The notes below the pieces were generated by a model that saw only the letters and a list, made by a program, of their open reading frames with translations, ran no database searches and was not told the origin of the DNA. Below are positions 15,865 to 26,491 of a DNA stretch of 59,123 nucleotides, piece by piece; position 1 is the stretch's first letter, and each line of letters begins with the position of its first letter. The DNA comes from a bacterium (GTDB lineage Bacteria; Electryoneota; Electryoneia; Electryoneales; Electryoneaceae). A program made the position numbers and the translations under genes. The stretch lies in contig JAHLLB010000030.1 in NCBI GenBank assembly GCA_020444425.1, positions 1-59,123 on the forward strand, written 5' to 3'.

Positions 15865-18771
15865 ATGAATCGGCATCTCATCGCGCTCGGATGGCTCGGA
15901 TTGCTCTCCATCCTCGCACTGACATCCGCCGGTTTCGCGAACACCATCTGGTTCGGTGAACCGCAACTTGTCGTCGAGGGCATCCACGACGGCCGGGATG
16001 TGAAGACGGTCGACATCGATAATGACGGTGATCTTGACCTGATCTACACCTCACGCAATGACGATTTCGGCAACGTGGTTCTGTTGGTCAATGTTGGCTC
16101 CGGCGATTATGTCCCGCTGGTCATTGATGGCAACTTCATCGGCGCGACCGATGTCGAAGTTGCCGATATCGACGGTGACGGCGCCCTCGACCTCGCTGTG
16201 TCCGGCACCAACCGCATCAAGTGGTATCACAACGACGGCGGAAATCTTTTCACCACGCACATCGTCGCCGCAAACTCATCCGAGATTTACAGCATTCAAT
16301 GCATTGACTTCGATTTCGACGGCGATTTCGACTTCCTCTCGGGTTCGTTTGACGGTGACCGCGTCGTCTGTTTCTTGAATAACGGTTTTCAGATCTTCAC
16401 CGCGGAAGTCATCTCCGATTCCTGCGAAGGTGTGACCAATGTGGAAGCCGCCGACTTTGACGGGGACGGCGACCTGGACGTCGCAGCGGCAGGCAATCAG
16501 AACAGCACCCTGTACTGGTATGAGAACGAAGGCAGCTTTCCATTCACCACGCATATCATCTCCGAGGACGTCGACAATGTACGCGGAATTTCTACCGGAG
16601 ATTTCGAGAATGACGGCGACATGGACATCGCCGCTGCGGTCGATGGAGACGACGCCTACACAATCTTCAAGAACGATGGCAACGGCAACCTGTACCCAAC
16701 CGTACTCGAGAACAACACGCCCAGCGCGTACGACGTGTTGATGATCGACATCGACAACGACGGCGACGACGACGTGTTCGGCTGGTCACGATTCAATCAC
16801 GATATCTTCTGGTATGAATACGATGCAAATGACGCCTACATCGAACACTCCGTCGATGATTCGTTGATCGGCTTCTACGGTTTCGACGTTGGCGACCTGA
16901 ACGGCGACAACGTTCCCGATCTCATCGCGATGGTGAGCAATCTCGGCGCAGAGAATGAGATCCACTTCTGGTACGGTGCGCAAAATGAGATGTGGACCGA
17001 ACACGCCATCGACAACAGCGTCTGGGGAGCCTCCGACGCGAAAGCCGGTGACCTTGACCTGGACGGCGACATCGACATCGTCGGTGCGGCAAAAACCAGC
17101 GACCACCTGCTGCTGTACGAAAATACCGGCGATCAACTGTACGTCGAGAACGAGATTGCCTTCCTGCCCGGCGTGTACGCCCTGTGGATCGAGGACATGG
17201 ACGGTGACGGCTACCCGGATATTCTCTCCGCCGCCAGCGAGATGAACGACGTTCGCCTCTACACCAACAACGGCGACCTCACCTTCAACGAACTGATCAT
17301 CGACGAAACCACGTTCCAGGCACGCTCAGTTCACGCCGCCGACATCGACTCCGACGGTGACATGGACATCGTCGCGACCGCGCGCTCGGACGACGACGTC
17401 ATCTGGTACGAAAACGTCAACAACAGCTACTCGCGTCACATCGTGGACGCCGAGTTCGCCCGCGCGACGGACGCGTTCGGTGTTGACCTCGACCAGGATG
17501 GCGACACCGACATCCTCGCCTGCGGCCAGATCATGGACGAGCTGGTGTGGTACGAAAACGACGGCGCGCAACAGTTCAGCAAACAGATCATCGCGTCCGG
17601 GCAGAACGGAATGCGCTCAGCGGTTCCGGTGGACATTGACGATGATGGCGACCTCGATGTCGCGGGCGCACTGTACGCCGGCAGCATGATCGCGTGGTAC
17701 GAGAATGACGGCCAGATGGACTTCACCCGCCACGAAATCATCCAGAACTTCACCCTCGCGTTTGATGTCATCGCGGCAGATATCGACGGAAACGGCACAA
17801 TGGATCTCGCCGTCTCCTCCGAAGAGCTGGATTCCCTTGGCTGGTGTGCGAACGATGGCTCCGGCAACTTCACCACCCACCTGATCCACGGCGACTACGA
17901 GAAGCCGCGCGGCCTCGACCTGGCTGACCTGAATGGTGATGGACGGCTTGACCTGATCGCTGCAGCCAACAAGGAATCGCAGATTCAGTGGTGGGAAAAT
18001 ACCTTCGCAATTCCGGCCGATCCGATCACGTTGACAGTGACGCCGCTGCTTGTTCCGCCGATTGTCGTGCCGAGCAATGGTGCGCTGCTCAGCTACTTCG
18101 CTGCATTGGAGATTACCGCGCCGGTTGAGGATTTTGACGCGTGGATTACCGTCACCTACCTCGCTGGAGGGGTGCCGCATGTCAAGCGGGTGTTCCACAA
18201 TGTCAACCCCGGGCCGGGCGTGCACAACTACTTGCTGAACCAGAACGTACCCCAGCAGGCACCTCCCGGCGACTACCGGATCAGCGTTTATACCGGCGTC
18301 TTCCCGTCGCTGGTGACAAACTCCGACAGCTTCGAGTTCAGCAAGAGTGCTGGCACGATTCCGGTCGACGAACCACGCTTTGACGGCATCAGCCTGGGAC
18401 CGATTACTGGCATGATTGACGGCAATCCCGGTGTGCCCGGCACAGCGCTGCTCGATGAGTCCGGCAAGGCGACCAATCCTGCGGCCAACAGTTCTTCATT
18501 GCCGGAAACGTTTGCCCTGTGTGCGCCGTATCCGAACCCGTTCAACCCGGAGACGATGATTTCCGTGGATTTGCCGGAGATGGCGACCCTGACCGTGGCT
18601 GTCTACAACATCACCGGCCAGCACGTCGAAACCCTGGCGCACGATACCTACACCGCCGGAACGCATCGTTTCAGCTTCGACGGTTCAACGTTGACCAGCG
18701 GCCTGTACTTCATCCATGCAGCCGTGCCGGGACAGTTCAACGCTGTCCGCAAGGTGACCTTGATGAAGTAG
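15865..18771 (+). CDS. Secreted FG-GAP/VCBS-repeat beta-propeller protein with type IX sorting domain
   Basis: 968 residues. Signal peptide about 1-26 (ends FAN). Residues about 30-720 hold more than a dozen repeats with a DxDxDGDxDL calcium-binding core (DIDNDGDLDL, DIDGDGALDL, DFDGDGDLDV, and others), each followed by W(Y/F)(E/H)N(D/E)G: FG-GAP/VCBS propeller blades. Then an Ig-like module (about 735-860) related to those at 1-447, 26492-28321 and 53200-54372. The last 90 residues (879-968) are a type-A sorting domain: YPNPFNPET, VYNITGQHV, FDGSTLTSGLYF, VRKVTLMK. Inference: exported across the outer membrane by a T9SS-like pathway and anchored or released. GGAGG 4 bp before the ATG. Confidence 0.92.
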   Translation: MNRHLIALGWLGLLSILALTSAGFANTIWFGEPQLVVEGIHDGRDVKTVDIDNDGDLDLIYTSRNDDFGNVVLLVNVGSGDYVPLVIDGNFIGATDVEVADIDGDGALDLAVSGTNRIKWYHNDGGNLFTTHIVAANSSEIYSIQCIDFDFDGDFDFLSGSFDGDRVVCFLNNGFQIFTAEVISDSCEGVTNVEAADFDGDGDLDVAAAGNQNSTLYWYENEGSFPFTTHIISEDVDNVRGISTGDFENDGDMDIAAAVDGDDAYTIFKNDGNGNLYPTVLENNTPSAYDVLMIDIDNDGDDDVFGWSRFNHDIFWYEYDANDAYIEHSVDDSLIGFYGFDVGDLNGDNVPDLIAMVSNLGAENEIHFWYGAQNEMWTEHAIDNSVWGASDAKAGDLDLDGDIDIVGAAKTSDHLLLYENTGDQLYVENEIAFLPGVYALWIEDMDGDGYPDILSAASEMNDVRLYTNNGDLTFNELIIDETTFQARSVHAADIDSDGDMDIVATARSDDDVIWYENVNNSYSRHIVDAEFARATDAFGVDLDQDGDTDILACGQIMDELVWYENDGAQQFSKQIIASGQNGMRSAVPVDIDDDGDLDVAGALYAGSMIAWYENDGQMDFTRHEIIQNFTLAFDVIAADIDGNGTMDLAVSSEELDSLGWCANDGSGNFTTHLIHGDYEKPRGLDLADLNGDGRLDLIAAANKESQIQWWENTFAIPADPITLTVTPLLVPPIVVPSNGALLSYFAALEITAPVEDFDAWITVTYLAGGVPHVKRVFHNVNPGPGVHNYLLNQNVPQQAPPGDYRISVYTGVFPSLVTNSDSFEFSKSAGTIPVDEPRFDGISLGPITGMIDGNPGVPGTALLDESGKATNPAANSSSLPETFALCAPYPNPFNPETMISVDLPEMATLTVAVYNITGQHVETLAHDTYTAGTHRFSFDGSTLTSGLYFIHAAVPGQFNAVRKVTLMK

Positions 18772-18818
18772 CAGGAGAGATCCTTCAGATGTTTGACCAA
18801 ACGCAGGTTGAAGCGAAA

Positions 18819-18940
18819 GTCATTCCGAACGGAACGAAGAGAAGTGAGGAAGATCCAGCTTCGATTGGGCGATATTACGAGCTAGCCTGTTGATAATCCA
18901 GATCTTCTTCAGCCGCAAACATACTCGGCTTCAGAATGAC
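18819..18940. repeat. Inverted-repeat element (GTCATTC...GAATGAC), 122 bp
   Basis: Left arm GTCATTCCGAACGGAACGAA and onward to GATCCAG; right arm starts CCAGATCTTCTTC and ends TTCAGAATGAC, approximately the reverse complement of the left. The middle shares CTGTTGATAATC with the copy at 49809-49914. Non-autonomous element-like; it fills most of the gap between the propeller gene and the desaturase. Confidence 0.8.
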
Positions 18941-19017
18941 TCGGCAGCCACCATTTGCCCATTTTTCAGTTCTTTCACTTTGTCAGCAAGCTGGATTACT
19001 GGTTTATAATCAATAAT

Positions 19018-19052
19018 GCCCGATGGCGAAGCGCCGTCGGGCATTTGATTTC
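19018..19052. terminator. Hairpin between convergent genes
   Basis: GCCCGATGGCG (19018-19028) pairs with CGCCGTCGGGC (19032-19042) apart from one G-T wobble; ATTTGATTT follows on the plus side and ATTATTGATT on the minus side. A likely bidirectional terminator between the propeller gene and the desaturase, though the T tracts are weak. Confidence 0.55.
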
Positions 19053-19079
19053 ACAGGGTTGCGTCCTGTCAGCGAACCG

Positions 19080-20081
19080 TCACGTCGTTTGTCCAACCGT
19101 CCGCAGCGAGCCGAAGCTGACCAGCTTCTGCTTCTCCTCATCCCACAGATTCATCCGGATCGTCTTCAGGCTGTCGAGCAGCGTCATCGGCTTGACGGTC
19201 TGCAATTCGGGCGTGTTGTCGAGGCACGCCTGCAGGTGATAGTTCGGAATGCGGGCATTGACGTGATGCACGTGATGCAGCCCGATATTCCCCGAGATCC
19301 ACTGCAGCACCTTCGGCAGCTTGTAATACGAACTGCTGTGCAGCGACGCCGTAAAGAAATCCCAATCCTCAGGATCGTACCAGTGCGTCGGGTCAAATTG
19401 ATGCTGCACGTAGAACAGCCAGATGCCGAACACGCCGGAGAGGTAGATCAGCGGAAGCTTGATCAGCAGGTAGTTCTGCCAGCCGATCACCAAGCTGAGA
19501 ATCAATGCCACGCCGAGAATCGCGATATTGGTGAAGGCGATGCTCCACCGTTCCCGTTTGCTCATCCCCGGCTGGAACATGCGGTTAAAGATCAGGAACA
19601 CCCAGATCGGGCCCAGACCGAACAGGATAAACGGGTTCCGAAACGCCCGATAGAGAAACCGCTTCCACTTCGAGGCGGCCTGGTACTCGCTGACCGTCAT
19701 CGTCCAGATATCGCCCGTGCCACGACGGCTGAGATCCGCCACGCTCGAATGATGCGTCAGGTGCTCACCCGCCCATGCGTCGTAGGCGGTGAACGTCATC
19801 ACCCCGATGATGGTGCCGAGAAAACGGTTTGCCGCCTGCGACTTGAAGAACGAGCGGTGGCAACAGTCATGGAAAATGATGAAGCTGCGGATATGGAAAA
19901 CTGTCGTCACCGGGATCAGAAGCATCGTTACCCACAACGGCAGACCGATGATGACAGACGCCACCATCATTCCCCAGAGCAGGAAATACGGCAACACGGT
20001 GTTTAACAACTGCCAGGTTGATCTTGTCACATCAGGCTGGGTGTACTTTCGCACCGCAACCTGCAGGTCTTTCATATTCAT
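19080..20081 (-). CDS. Membrane fatty-acid desaturase
   Basis: 333 residues from ATG 20081, chosen because AAGGA lies 8 bp upstream; ATGs at 20090 and 20075 are alternatives. Three histidine boxes typical of acyl-lipid desaturases are present: HDCCH (71-75), HLTHH (107-111) and HHVHH (269-273), which would hold the di-iron site. Four hydrophobic membrane spans lie at about 28-65, 80-100 and 170-235. Known family reaction: O2-dependent insertion of a double bond in membrane lipid acyl chains, usually for cold adaptation. It implies access to oxygen. Ends at a convergent hairpin. Confidence 0.9.
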   Translation of the reverse strand: MNMKDLQVAVRKYTQPDVTRSTWQLLNTVLPYFLLWGMMVASVIIGLPLWVTMLLIPVTTVFHIRSFIIFHDCCHRSFFKSQAANRFLGTIIGVMTFTAYDAWAGEHLTHHSSVADLSRRGTGDIWTMTVSEYQAASKWKRFLYRAFRNPFILFGLGPIWVFLIFNRMFQPGMSKRERWSIAFTNIAILGVALILSLVIGWQNYLLIKLPLIYLSGVFGIWLFYVQHQFDPTHWYDPEDWDFFTASLHSSSYYKLPKVLQWISGNIGLHHVHHVNARIPNYHLQACLDNTPELQTVKPMTLLDSLKTIRMNLWDEEKQKLVSFGSLRTVGQTT

Positions 20082-20512
20082 CCACTGCATCCTTGTCTAC
20101 TTAAGCGTAAAGGCCCGCGTTTGCGTGCAACCGCGGATAAAACGGGTGTACCAGACAGCTTGCCCGTCAAGCTGTGTCTGTCCTGTGCTGAGAAACAGGC
20201 TGGTGGTGGAACAACTGTGGCTAACCGTGCGGACAGATCCGGCAGGGTTGACCCTCAGTTAAGTCGTCCCAACAATCTAGGGCCGAATGTGAGCGGTGTG
20301 TGGGAAAATCTCCGGGTGCCAGACAAAAAGGTGCGTCGCTCAGAACCGTGATTGAACCGGGTGCGAACGGTTGCACTGTCTGCCTTGCGCAGCCCGGATC
20401 TCTTGACTCCAAATACAATAAAAACGTGAGTGGGTTCCCGCTTGAACTGAATCCCGGCGTGGACTACGTTACTTGAAATCAATATCGCGAGACTGACTCT
20501 GTGGGGGGAAGT
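20082..20512. other. Divergent non-coding region with REP-like element and hairpin
   Basis: 431 bp between the desaturase and the small membrane protein. Contains a REP-like palindrome at 20114-20139 (CCCGCGTTTGCGTGCAACCG then CGGATA), of the same family as 14213-14299, and a hairpin ACAGCTTG/CAAGCTGT at 20155-20175. The remainder to 20500 shows no gene, no heptads and no recognisable riboswitch. Promoters for both flanking genes should lie here but I cannot place them. Confidence 0.6.
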
Positions 20513-21118
20513 ATGGTCCGGGCGCTGTCTGTTCTACTCGCATTGCTTCTGCTGCTTACACCAGCTGCTTCGTTCGCGAACACCCATTCCTTCCATATCC
20601 AGATCGAGGACAGCGTTCATTTGGACGTCCTGCTCGCGGATACCAGTCAGCCGGGCTTGGAAAAAACCGATTCATCCGACGGAACGGTTACCACCATCCT
20701 GTCCCACTTGCAGATCACGGACGAACATGAGTTCACGCTCGGTTACGACGCCGGCATGGCAAGTGACATCGGGTGGCCGACGTGGGGCTGGTTTCTCGCG
20801 GGCTCGTTGAGCATGGTTCCCGTGACCCTGGTCCTGTCCAACCCCCTCGCGATCATTCTGCTCGGTGCGCCGCTGTCATTGACGCTACTGCTGACAACGC
20901 TGATCAGCACCTTCGTCAAGGACAAACCCGACCCACCCGAGCGTCTGTGGACTGAAACAGCCGGGCAGGGCATCGACTTCCAGATCGGGTTCGCGGAAGG
21001 GTACGGCACCCGTGTCAAGAATCAGCGGATTCTGTCCACCGTCGCCGGCATCGCACTGTCAGTCGGCTTGATGGCGCTTGTCGCGTCGCAGGTGGAACCA
21101 AACAGCGACGGGCAATGA
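20513..21118 (+). CDS. Small membrane protein, paralogue of the one at 41524-42180
   Basis: 201 residues from ATG 20513 (GGGGGGAAG just upstream). Signal peptide about 1-22 (LLALLLLLTPAASFAN), an outside segment to about residue 85, two closely spaced hydrophobic helices (about 90-133), a charged stretch (DKPDPPERLW) and a last hydrophobic helix near the C-terminus after KNQRILSTV. It shares with the protein at 41524-42180 the same order: LLALLLLLTP signal, GYxAG, W-rich entry to the paired helices, DLPE/DPPE linker, FxxGxxxGFxxxxKNxR, final Gly-rich helix. No known family; the role is unknown. Confidence 0.75.
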   Translation: MVRALSVLLALLLLLTPAASFANTHSFHIQIEDSVHLDVLLADTSQPGLEKTDSSDGTVTTILSHLQITDEHEFTLGYDAGMASDIGWPTWGWFLAGSLSMVPVTLVLSNPLAIILLGAPLSLTLLLTTLISTFVKDKPDPPERLWTETAGQGIDFQIGFAEGYGTRVKNQRILSTVAGIALSVGLMALVASQVEPNSDGQ

Positions 21119-21174
21119 AGTGTTCGCATAGCGCGCGCAACACCCCGAATACCAGGTTACTCGTGCCAATAGCA

Positions 21175-21212
21175 AACCCCCACCGGTTTTCACCAGCGGG
21201 GGTTCGATTTTT
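21175..21212 (+). terminator. Rho-independent terminator
   Basis: AACCCCCACCGG pairs with CCAGCGGGGGTT across a TTTTCA loop (two mismatches), followed by CGATTTTT. Downstream of the small membrane protein gene. Confidence 0.75.
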
Positions 21213-21246
21213 CTCACCACTCACAACTCATCACTCAGCACTGGCT
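21213..21246. repeat. Heptad repeat abutting the aconitase stop codon
   Basis: CTCACCA, CTCACAA, CTCATCA, CTCAGCA, then CTGGCT running into the minus-strand stop codon at 21247-21249. On the acnA strand the array begins immediately after the stop. Confidence 0.75.
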
Positions 21247-23952
21247 TCACTTCTTCGCCAGCTGCCTTAAGACCGTGTGCAGAATGCCGCCGTTCTTGTA
21301 GTAGACGGCTTCCACCGGCGTGTCCAACCGCACGGTCAGCTTGACTTCCTGCGTCCCGTTGTCGCCCTTGATCATCAGCGTCGCGTCGCACATCGGCGTC
21401 ACTTGGTCCGGCAGCACGATATCGTACTGTTCCTTGCCGGTGATGCCGAGCGATTCGTAGCTGTCGCCGTCCTTGAACTGCAGCGGCAGCACGCCCATCC
21501 CGACGAGGTTGCTGCGGTGGATGCGTTCGTACGACTGCGTGATCACCGCCTTGACGCCGAGCAGGTACGTTCCCTTCGCCGCCCAGTCACGGCTGGAGCC
21601 GGTCCCGTATTCCTTGCCCGCGAAGATGACCAGCGGCGTCTTGTCCGCCTTGTACTTCAGCGACGCATCGTAAATCGTCATCTCTTCGTCGCTGGGCTGG
21701 TGACGGGTGATTCCGCCTTCGGTTCCCGGCGCGAGCCGGTTCTTGAGGCGGATGTTCGCGAACGTTCCACGCACCATCACCCGGTCGTTTCCGCGACGGC
21801 TGCCGTAGCTGTTGAACTGCGCCGGTTCGACACCGTTATCGGTGAGATACTTCGCTGCCGGGCTGGTCCGTGAAATCACACCGGCCGGACTGATGTGGTC
21901 GGTGGTGATCGTGTCGCCGAGCAACGCGAGGCAGCGCGCGTCCTTGATGTCCTCGAACGGCGGCAGTTCCGGCGTCATGTCGACGAAGAACGGCGGTTCC
22001 TGGACGTAGGTGGACGTCGCATCCCACTGGTAAATCGCACCGCTCGGCGGCGTGATCGCCTGCCAGTGTTCGGACCCGTCCCAGACGTTGCTGTACTGCT
22101 CGCGGTACATCGACGGTGTGATCGCTGCCGCGACCGCATCCTTCACTTCCTGCGTCGACGGCCAGATGTCACGGAGGAACACGTCCTGTCCGTTCGGATC
22201 CTGCCCGATCGGTTCGGTCTCGAAGTCGATGTCGACCCGCCCGGCCAACGCGTACGCCACCACCAGCGGCGGGCTGGCGAGATAGTTCATCTTGGTGTTC
22301 GGGCTGACACGGCCCTCGAAATTCCGGTTACCACTGAGCACGGCCGCCGCGACCAGGTCGCCGTCGTTGATGGCGTCCAGCACCGGTTCCGGCAACGGGC
22401 CGGAGTTGCCGATACAGGTCGTGCAGCCATACCCGACGAGGTTGAACTTGAGCGCGTCCAACGGCTTGTCGAGGCCGGATTTGCTGAGGTATTCTGTCAC
22501 CACCTGCGAACCCGGCGCGAGGCTGGTCTTGACGTACGGATGCACGTTCAGCCCCTTTTCCACCGCCTTCTTCGCGACAAGGCCGGCACCGATCATCACG
22601 CTCGGGTTGCTGGTGTTCGTACACGACGTAATCGCCGCGATCACCACGCTGCCGTGCTTGAGATCGATCTCGTGCCCGTTGTCCTTGTACTTGCCGGTGT
22701 TGCCCAGCTTGGCCGGATCGAGCCCGACACCCTGCACACCCGCCGAAGCAACGATCTGCTCGTTAAACGTCTGCTTCATATCCTTCAACGAGATACGGTC
22801 GGCCGGACGTTTCGGACCCGCCAACGAAGCATCCACCGAGTTCAGGTCGAGCTCGAGCACGTCGGTAAATTCCGGTTCCGGTGCGTCGTCGGTGCGGAAC
22901 AGCATGTTCGCCTTGCAGTAGGCTTCGGTGAGGTCCGCCTCTTCGTCACGGCCGGTGAAACGCAGGTAGCGCAACGTTTCGTCGTCAACGGGGAAGAAGC
23001 CCATCGTCGCGCCATATTCCGGCGACATATTGGAGATCGTCGCACGGTCAGCGAGGCTGAGGTTGATCGCGCCCGGGCCGAAGAATTCGACGAACTTGCC
23101 GACGACGCCGTATTGACGCAGCATCTCGGTGACACGCAGCACGAGATCGGTCGCAGTGACACCGTCCTGCAGTTCGCCGCTCAAACGCACGCCGATCACA
23201 TCCGGCGCGAGCATGTAGATCGGCTGGCCGAGCATCACCGCTTCGGCCTCGATTCCGCCAACACCCCAGCCGACCACGCCGAGCGCGTCGATCATCGTGG
23301 TGTGCGAGTCGGTGCCGACGAGGCTGTCCGGCAGCAGGGTCGGTTCGCCGTCATGCTCAAACTGGAAAACGACCTTCGCGAGATACTCCAGGTTCACCTG
23401 GTGCACGATCCCGGTCGCCGGCGGCACGACACGGAAATTGTCAAACGCGCTTGCGCCCCACTTGAGGAACTCATAGCGTTCCTTGTTGCGTTCGAATTCT
23501 TTTGCTTCGTTCTTCTGTAACGCGTCCGCGATGCCGTAGAAATCCACCTGCACGCTGTGGTCGATCACCAGATCCACCGGAACCTGCGGGTTGATCTTCT
23601 TCGGGTCGCCGCCCATCCGCTCCATCGCCGAACGCAACGCCGCGAGGTCGACCACCGCCGGAACACCGGTGAAGTCCTGCAGGATCACACGGGCCGGTTT
23701 GAACGGGATTTCGCCACGATCCTTGGACGTCGGATCCCACGCCGCAAGCGCCTTGATGTGGTTGTCGGTGACGATGAAATCGTCGTTGTTGCGCAGCACC
23801 GCTTCCAGCAGCACACGGATCGAATAAGGCAACCTGGACACCGTGCCCACGCCCTTCTCTTCCAGCGCCGCCAGACGCCAGTACTTGAACTCGCCAGACT
23901 TCGTGCTCAGCGTGGATTTCGCGCCGTAGGGGTCTTTGTAGGTACCAGCCAT
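21247..23952 (-). CDS. acnA: Aconitate hydratase A
   Basis: 901 residues from ATG 23952 (GGAGG 9 bp upstream). The open frame continues to 24273, but that part overlaps the next gene's start and has no coding character. AcnA/IRP-type aconitase: [41 protein letters not shown], and the 4Fe-4S ligands Cys444 ([10 protein letters not shown]), Cys510 and Cys513 ([12 protein letters not shown]); C-terminal swivel domain with [21 protein letters not shown] and [10 protein letters not shown] motifs. Interconverts citrate and isocitrate in the TCA cycle, in the cytoplasm. Length and domain order normal. Divergent from the LVIVD gene. Confidence 0.96.
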   Translation of the reverse strand: MAGTYKDPYGAKSTLSTKSGEFKYWRLAALEEKGVGTVSRLPYSIRVLLEAVLRNNDDFIVTDNHIKALAAWDPTSKDRGEIPFKPARVILQDFTGVPAVVDLAALRSAMERMGGDPKKINPQVPVDLVIDHSVQVDFYGIADALQKNEAKEFERNKERYEFLKWGASAFDNFRVVPPATGIVHQVNLEYLAKVVFQFEHDGEPTLLPDSLVGTDSHTTMIDALGVVGWGVGGIEAEAVMLGQPIYMLAPDVIGVRLSGELQDGVTATDLVLRVTEMLRQYGVVGKFVEFFGPGAINLSLADRATISNMSPEYGATMGFFPVDDETLRYLRFTGRDEEADLTEAYCKANMLFRTDDAPEPEFTDVLELDLNSVDASLAGPKRPADRISLKDMKQTFNEQIVASAGVQGVGLDPAKLGNTGKYKDNGHEIDLKHGSVVIAAITSCTNTSNPSVMIGAGLVAKKAVEKGLNVHPYVKTSLAPGSQVVTEYLSKSGLDKPLDALKFNLVGYGCTTCIGNSGPLPEPVLDAINDGDLVAAAVLSGNRNFEGRVSPNTKMNYLASPPLVVAYALAGRVDIDFETEPIGQDPNGQDVFLRDIWPSTQEVKDAVAAAITPSMYREQYSNVWDGSEHWQAITPPSGAIYQWDATSTYVQEPPFFVDMTPELPPFEDIKDARCLALLGDTITTDHISPAGVISRTSPAAKYLTDNGVEPAQFNSYGSRRGNDRVMVRGTFANIRLKNRLAPGTEGGITRHQPSDEEMTIYDASLKYKADKTPLVIFAGKEYGTGSSRDWAAKGTYLLGVKAVITQSYERIHRSNLVGMGVLPLQFKDGDSYESLGITGKEQYDIVLPDQVTPMCDATLMIKGDNGTQEVKLTVRLDTPVEAVYYKNGGILHTVLRQLAKK

Positions 23953-24064
23953 TTGTGCAGTCCTCCATTCAGCAGGTGGGATGGGTCCGGAAGATACAGC
24001 AGCCTGCCGAATCCGGCAACGGAGGGGGAGAGGGAGCGCTCGGAAGTTGCAGATCGGGGATACG

Positions 24065-24094
24065 CCAGATAAGTTAATAGAAAGCAGTATCTGG
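24065..24094. promoter_or_regulatory. Inverted repeat in the acnA / LVIVD divergent region
   Basis: CCAGATA (24065-24071) and TATCTGG (24088-24094) form a 7-bp inverted repeat with a 16-bp AT-rich spacer, 54 bp before the LVIVD start and 113 bp before acnA. It could be an operator; the evidence is the symmetry and position only. Confidence 0.25.
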
Positions 24095-24147
24095 TTCGTA
24101 CATTTGATGAGACGTATCAGCTGGTTATTATTCGAGGGGGATCTGAG

Positions 24148-26307
24148 ATGAACCGCACACTGCTCGCCGTTTTTGTCCTTGTTTGTTGCCTGATTGCAGC
24201 CCTGTTCGCTGACCGTGCTTCCGCGCAGGAACGGATCGACATCACACTTGCCGGATCCATCAACTACCCCCACTGGGAAGATTCCGAAGACGTTGCTGTC
24301 TCTGGCGATTTCGCGTTCGTTGTATGCGGTACCTCCGGACTGCGCGTGCTTGATGTCAGCGATCCTGCCGAAATCACCGAAGCAGCCTCGCTGGACCTGC
24401 CCGGTACGGCCGAGCGAATCCTCTTGGATAGTGACTACGCCTACATCACCTGCAGCAGCGGCGGAGTGCGCATCATTGACATCAGCGACCCGTATACGCC
24501 GGTTGAAGTCGCCGATTGGGTGGAGAACAGTTACCCGCGTGGCATTGACAAGGTGGATGATCTGCTGTACGTCGGTTGGTCGGGCGTAACAATCCTTGAT
24601 GTCAGTGATCCAACCTCGCCGACGCTAGTTGGTTCATGCGAGCTTGTACCGTTTGCCTTGGACCTCGACGTGAACAATGGATACGCCTATGTAGCGAACT
24701 ATCAGAATGGCATACGTATTGTTGATGTCAGCGATCCAGAGAATCCCGTCGAAGTTGGATCACTAGAGGGCATAGGCTCGATATACGATGTTGAAGCACA
24801 CGGGGACTACCTTTACGCCACCGCACCCTATTCGAATCACGACTTTCAAGTGATTGACGTTTCAAATCCCTCGAATCCGGTTGAAGTCGGGTATCGACCC
24901 TCAACGGCAACCATTCAGGATTTTACGATCCGAGATCACTATGCGTATCTGGTTGAAGAATTGGGTGGGCTTCGCGTGCTGGATATCACTGATCCAACGT
25001 CTCCAACGTCAGTGAAGTTCTACAACTTGAGTGATGCCTATGGAATATCACTTGTTAATGATCAGGCGTTTATAGCAAATGGTTATATATGTCTGAAAGT
25101 CATGGACATTACAGATCCGCAGGAACCATTTGAATTAGGGGACTTTTACACACCTGAAGCAGTTTGTGATGTTGTAGCGGGACCATCAGGTAATCATCAA
25201 ATTGTTTATGCGCTGGATAAATATCGTGGTATTATGTCTATCGATGTTTCAGATCCAGAAAATCCGATTGAAATTAGTTCTGTGGAAATTGGCGGCTATA
25301 GTCGAAAGATTTATTACTATAATAACCATCTATTAGTACCAAGATATGAGGGAGGATTAGTTGTTGTAGAAATCCAAGATGATAATAGTCTTGATGTCGT
25401 TGGAGTCTCTGATTACAGTTCAAGTGATATTGATGTCAATAATCATTATGCCTACCTTCCAAGCGGAGATACAGGATTGTTTATTCTTGATCTCAGCGAT
25501 ATCGAACATCCTGTTCAAGTGGGGGTAGTCGAAGAACCTACAGAAGGGTGTGCCCGTATCGATTTTGCGGCTGGATATGCGTATGGCACGGGTGGTGAAG
25601 GATTCTACGTCTTCAATGTACAGGATGCAACGCACCCGTACCAGGAAGCATTCTACGAGATCAATAATGGTGCTAGAGATGTGGCGGTTCGAGGCGACTA
25701 TGCATACGTCGTCTATAACTATACTCTGCATATTTTCGATATATCAGATCCAACCAATTTAACCACAGTCGGTATGTATGTGGATGATATTGACAATCCG
25801 TACTCCATCACACTACACGGCAACCTTGCTTTGATAGGCGATTGGTGGCAAGGAGTGCAGATCTACGACATCAGCGATCCGCTCAATTGCGAATACCTCG
25901 GCCAGTACAACACACCCGGCTATACCGACGGCATCGCCGGGGGTGAGGGCTTCATCTACGTCGCCGACGACTACTATTTCCACGTGCTGGAATGCGCTGA
26001 CTTCACCGGCGTCGCCGAACACGAACCTGTGATCCTTCCAGGTAGCGTAACCCTTTCCCCAGCCTACCCCAACCCGTTCAACGCAGCGACGACGACAACT
26101 CTGTTCTTGCCGACTCCAGCTGACGTGCAAGTCACGGTCTACAACCTTGCGGGTCAAAAGGTGGCCGTGCTCGCGGACCAGCGCATGCAGGCCGGGCAGC
26201 ACCGCCTGTCCTTCGACGCCTTATCCCTCGCCAGCGGAACCTATTTCCTGAAGGCCCGGTTGGGCGGCGAAGCCATCCAGACGAACAAGATCACGCTCAT
26301 CCGTTAA
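24148..26307 (+). CDS. Secreted LVIVD-repeat beta-propeller protein with type IX sorting domain
   Basis: 719 residues. Signal peptide about 1-26 (ends RASA). Residues 30-620 carry about 14 repeats of the type GDFAFV...[13 protein letters not shown], the LVIVD propeller repeat found in surface proteins. C-terminal 90 residues (630-719) are a type-A sorting domain: [40 protein letters not shown] 7 bp before the ATG. The middle, roughly 25020-25800, is visibly AT-rich compared with both ends of the same gene, suggesting replacement of internal repeats by recombination with a foreign or relaxed copy. Function probably surface binding; ligand unknown. Confidence 0.9.
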   Translation: MNRTLLAVFVLVCCLIAALFADRASAQERIDITLAGSINYPHWEDSEDVAVSGDFAFVVCGTSGLRVLDVSDPAEITEAASLDLPGTAERILLDSDYAYITCSSGGVRIIDISDPYTPVEVADWVENSYPRGIDKVDDLLYVGWSGVTILDVSDPTSPTLVGSCELVPFALDLDVNNGYAYVANYQNGIRIVDVSDPENPVEVGSLEGIGSIYDVEAHGDYLYATAPYSNHDFQVIDVSNPSNPVEVGYRPSTATIQDFTIRDHYAYLVEELGGLRVLDITDPTSPTSVKFYNLSDAYGISLVNDQAFIANGYICLKVMDITDPQEPFELGDFYTPEAVCDVVAGPSGNHQIVYALDKYRGIMSIDVSDPENPIEISSVEIGGYSRKIYYYNNHLLVPRYEGGLVVVEIQDDNSLDVVGVSDYSSSDIDVNNHYAYLPSGDTGLFILDLSDIEHPVQVGVVEEPTEGCARIDFAAGYAYGTGGEGFYVFNVQDATHPYQEAFYEINNGARDVAVRGDYAYVVYNYTLHIFDISDPTNLTTVGMYVDDIDNPYSITLHGNLALIGDWWQGVQIYDISDPLNCEYLGQYNTPGYTDGIAGGEGFIYVADDYYFHVLECADFTGVAEHEPVILPGSVTLSPAYPNPFNAATTTTLFLPTPADVQVTVYNLAGQKVAVLADQRMQAGQHRLSFDALSLASGTYFLKARLGGEAIQTNKITLIR

Positions 26308-26491
26308 CGAGGGGCGTCTCCGGAGGTTTTCTGGGTATCTGTTACTTGGAAATGTCAACAATCCGTGGAAATCATTTTGAGTTAGCGGATTAATTATCCT
26401 AACTTCTCGTCTCAGGGGGTGGATCTTTGTCGGCTGGACGGCGCACTGTGCTACTCAAGATGTATCCAGATCCATTACGGGAGGCTTGATC

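Noticed and set aside
19023..20006. 327-residue plus-strand frame opposite the desaturase
   Set aside because: Arg/His-rich antisense shadow; the minus-strand product has three histidine boxes and membrane helices.
21895..23520. 541-residue open frame on the plus strand opposite acnA
   Set aside because: It is an antisense mirror frame of a highly conserved, GC-rich gene; the translation is rich in Arg/His/Val with no motif.
23953..24273. Upstream extension of aconitase by 107 residues
   Set aside because: It would overlap the divergent LVIVD gene start, and the MAGTYKD start has a well-spaced GGAGG.
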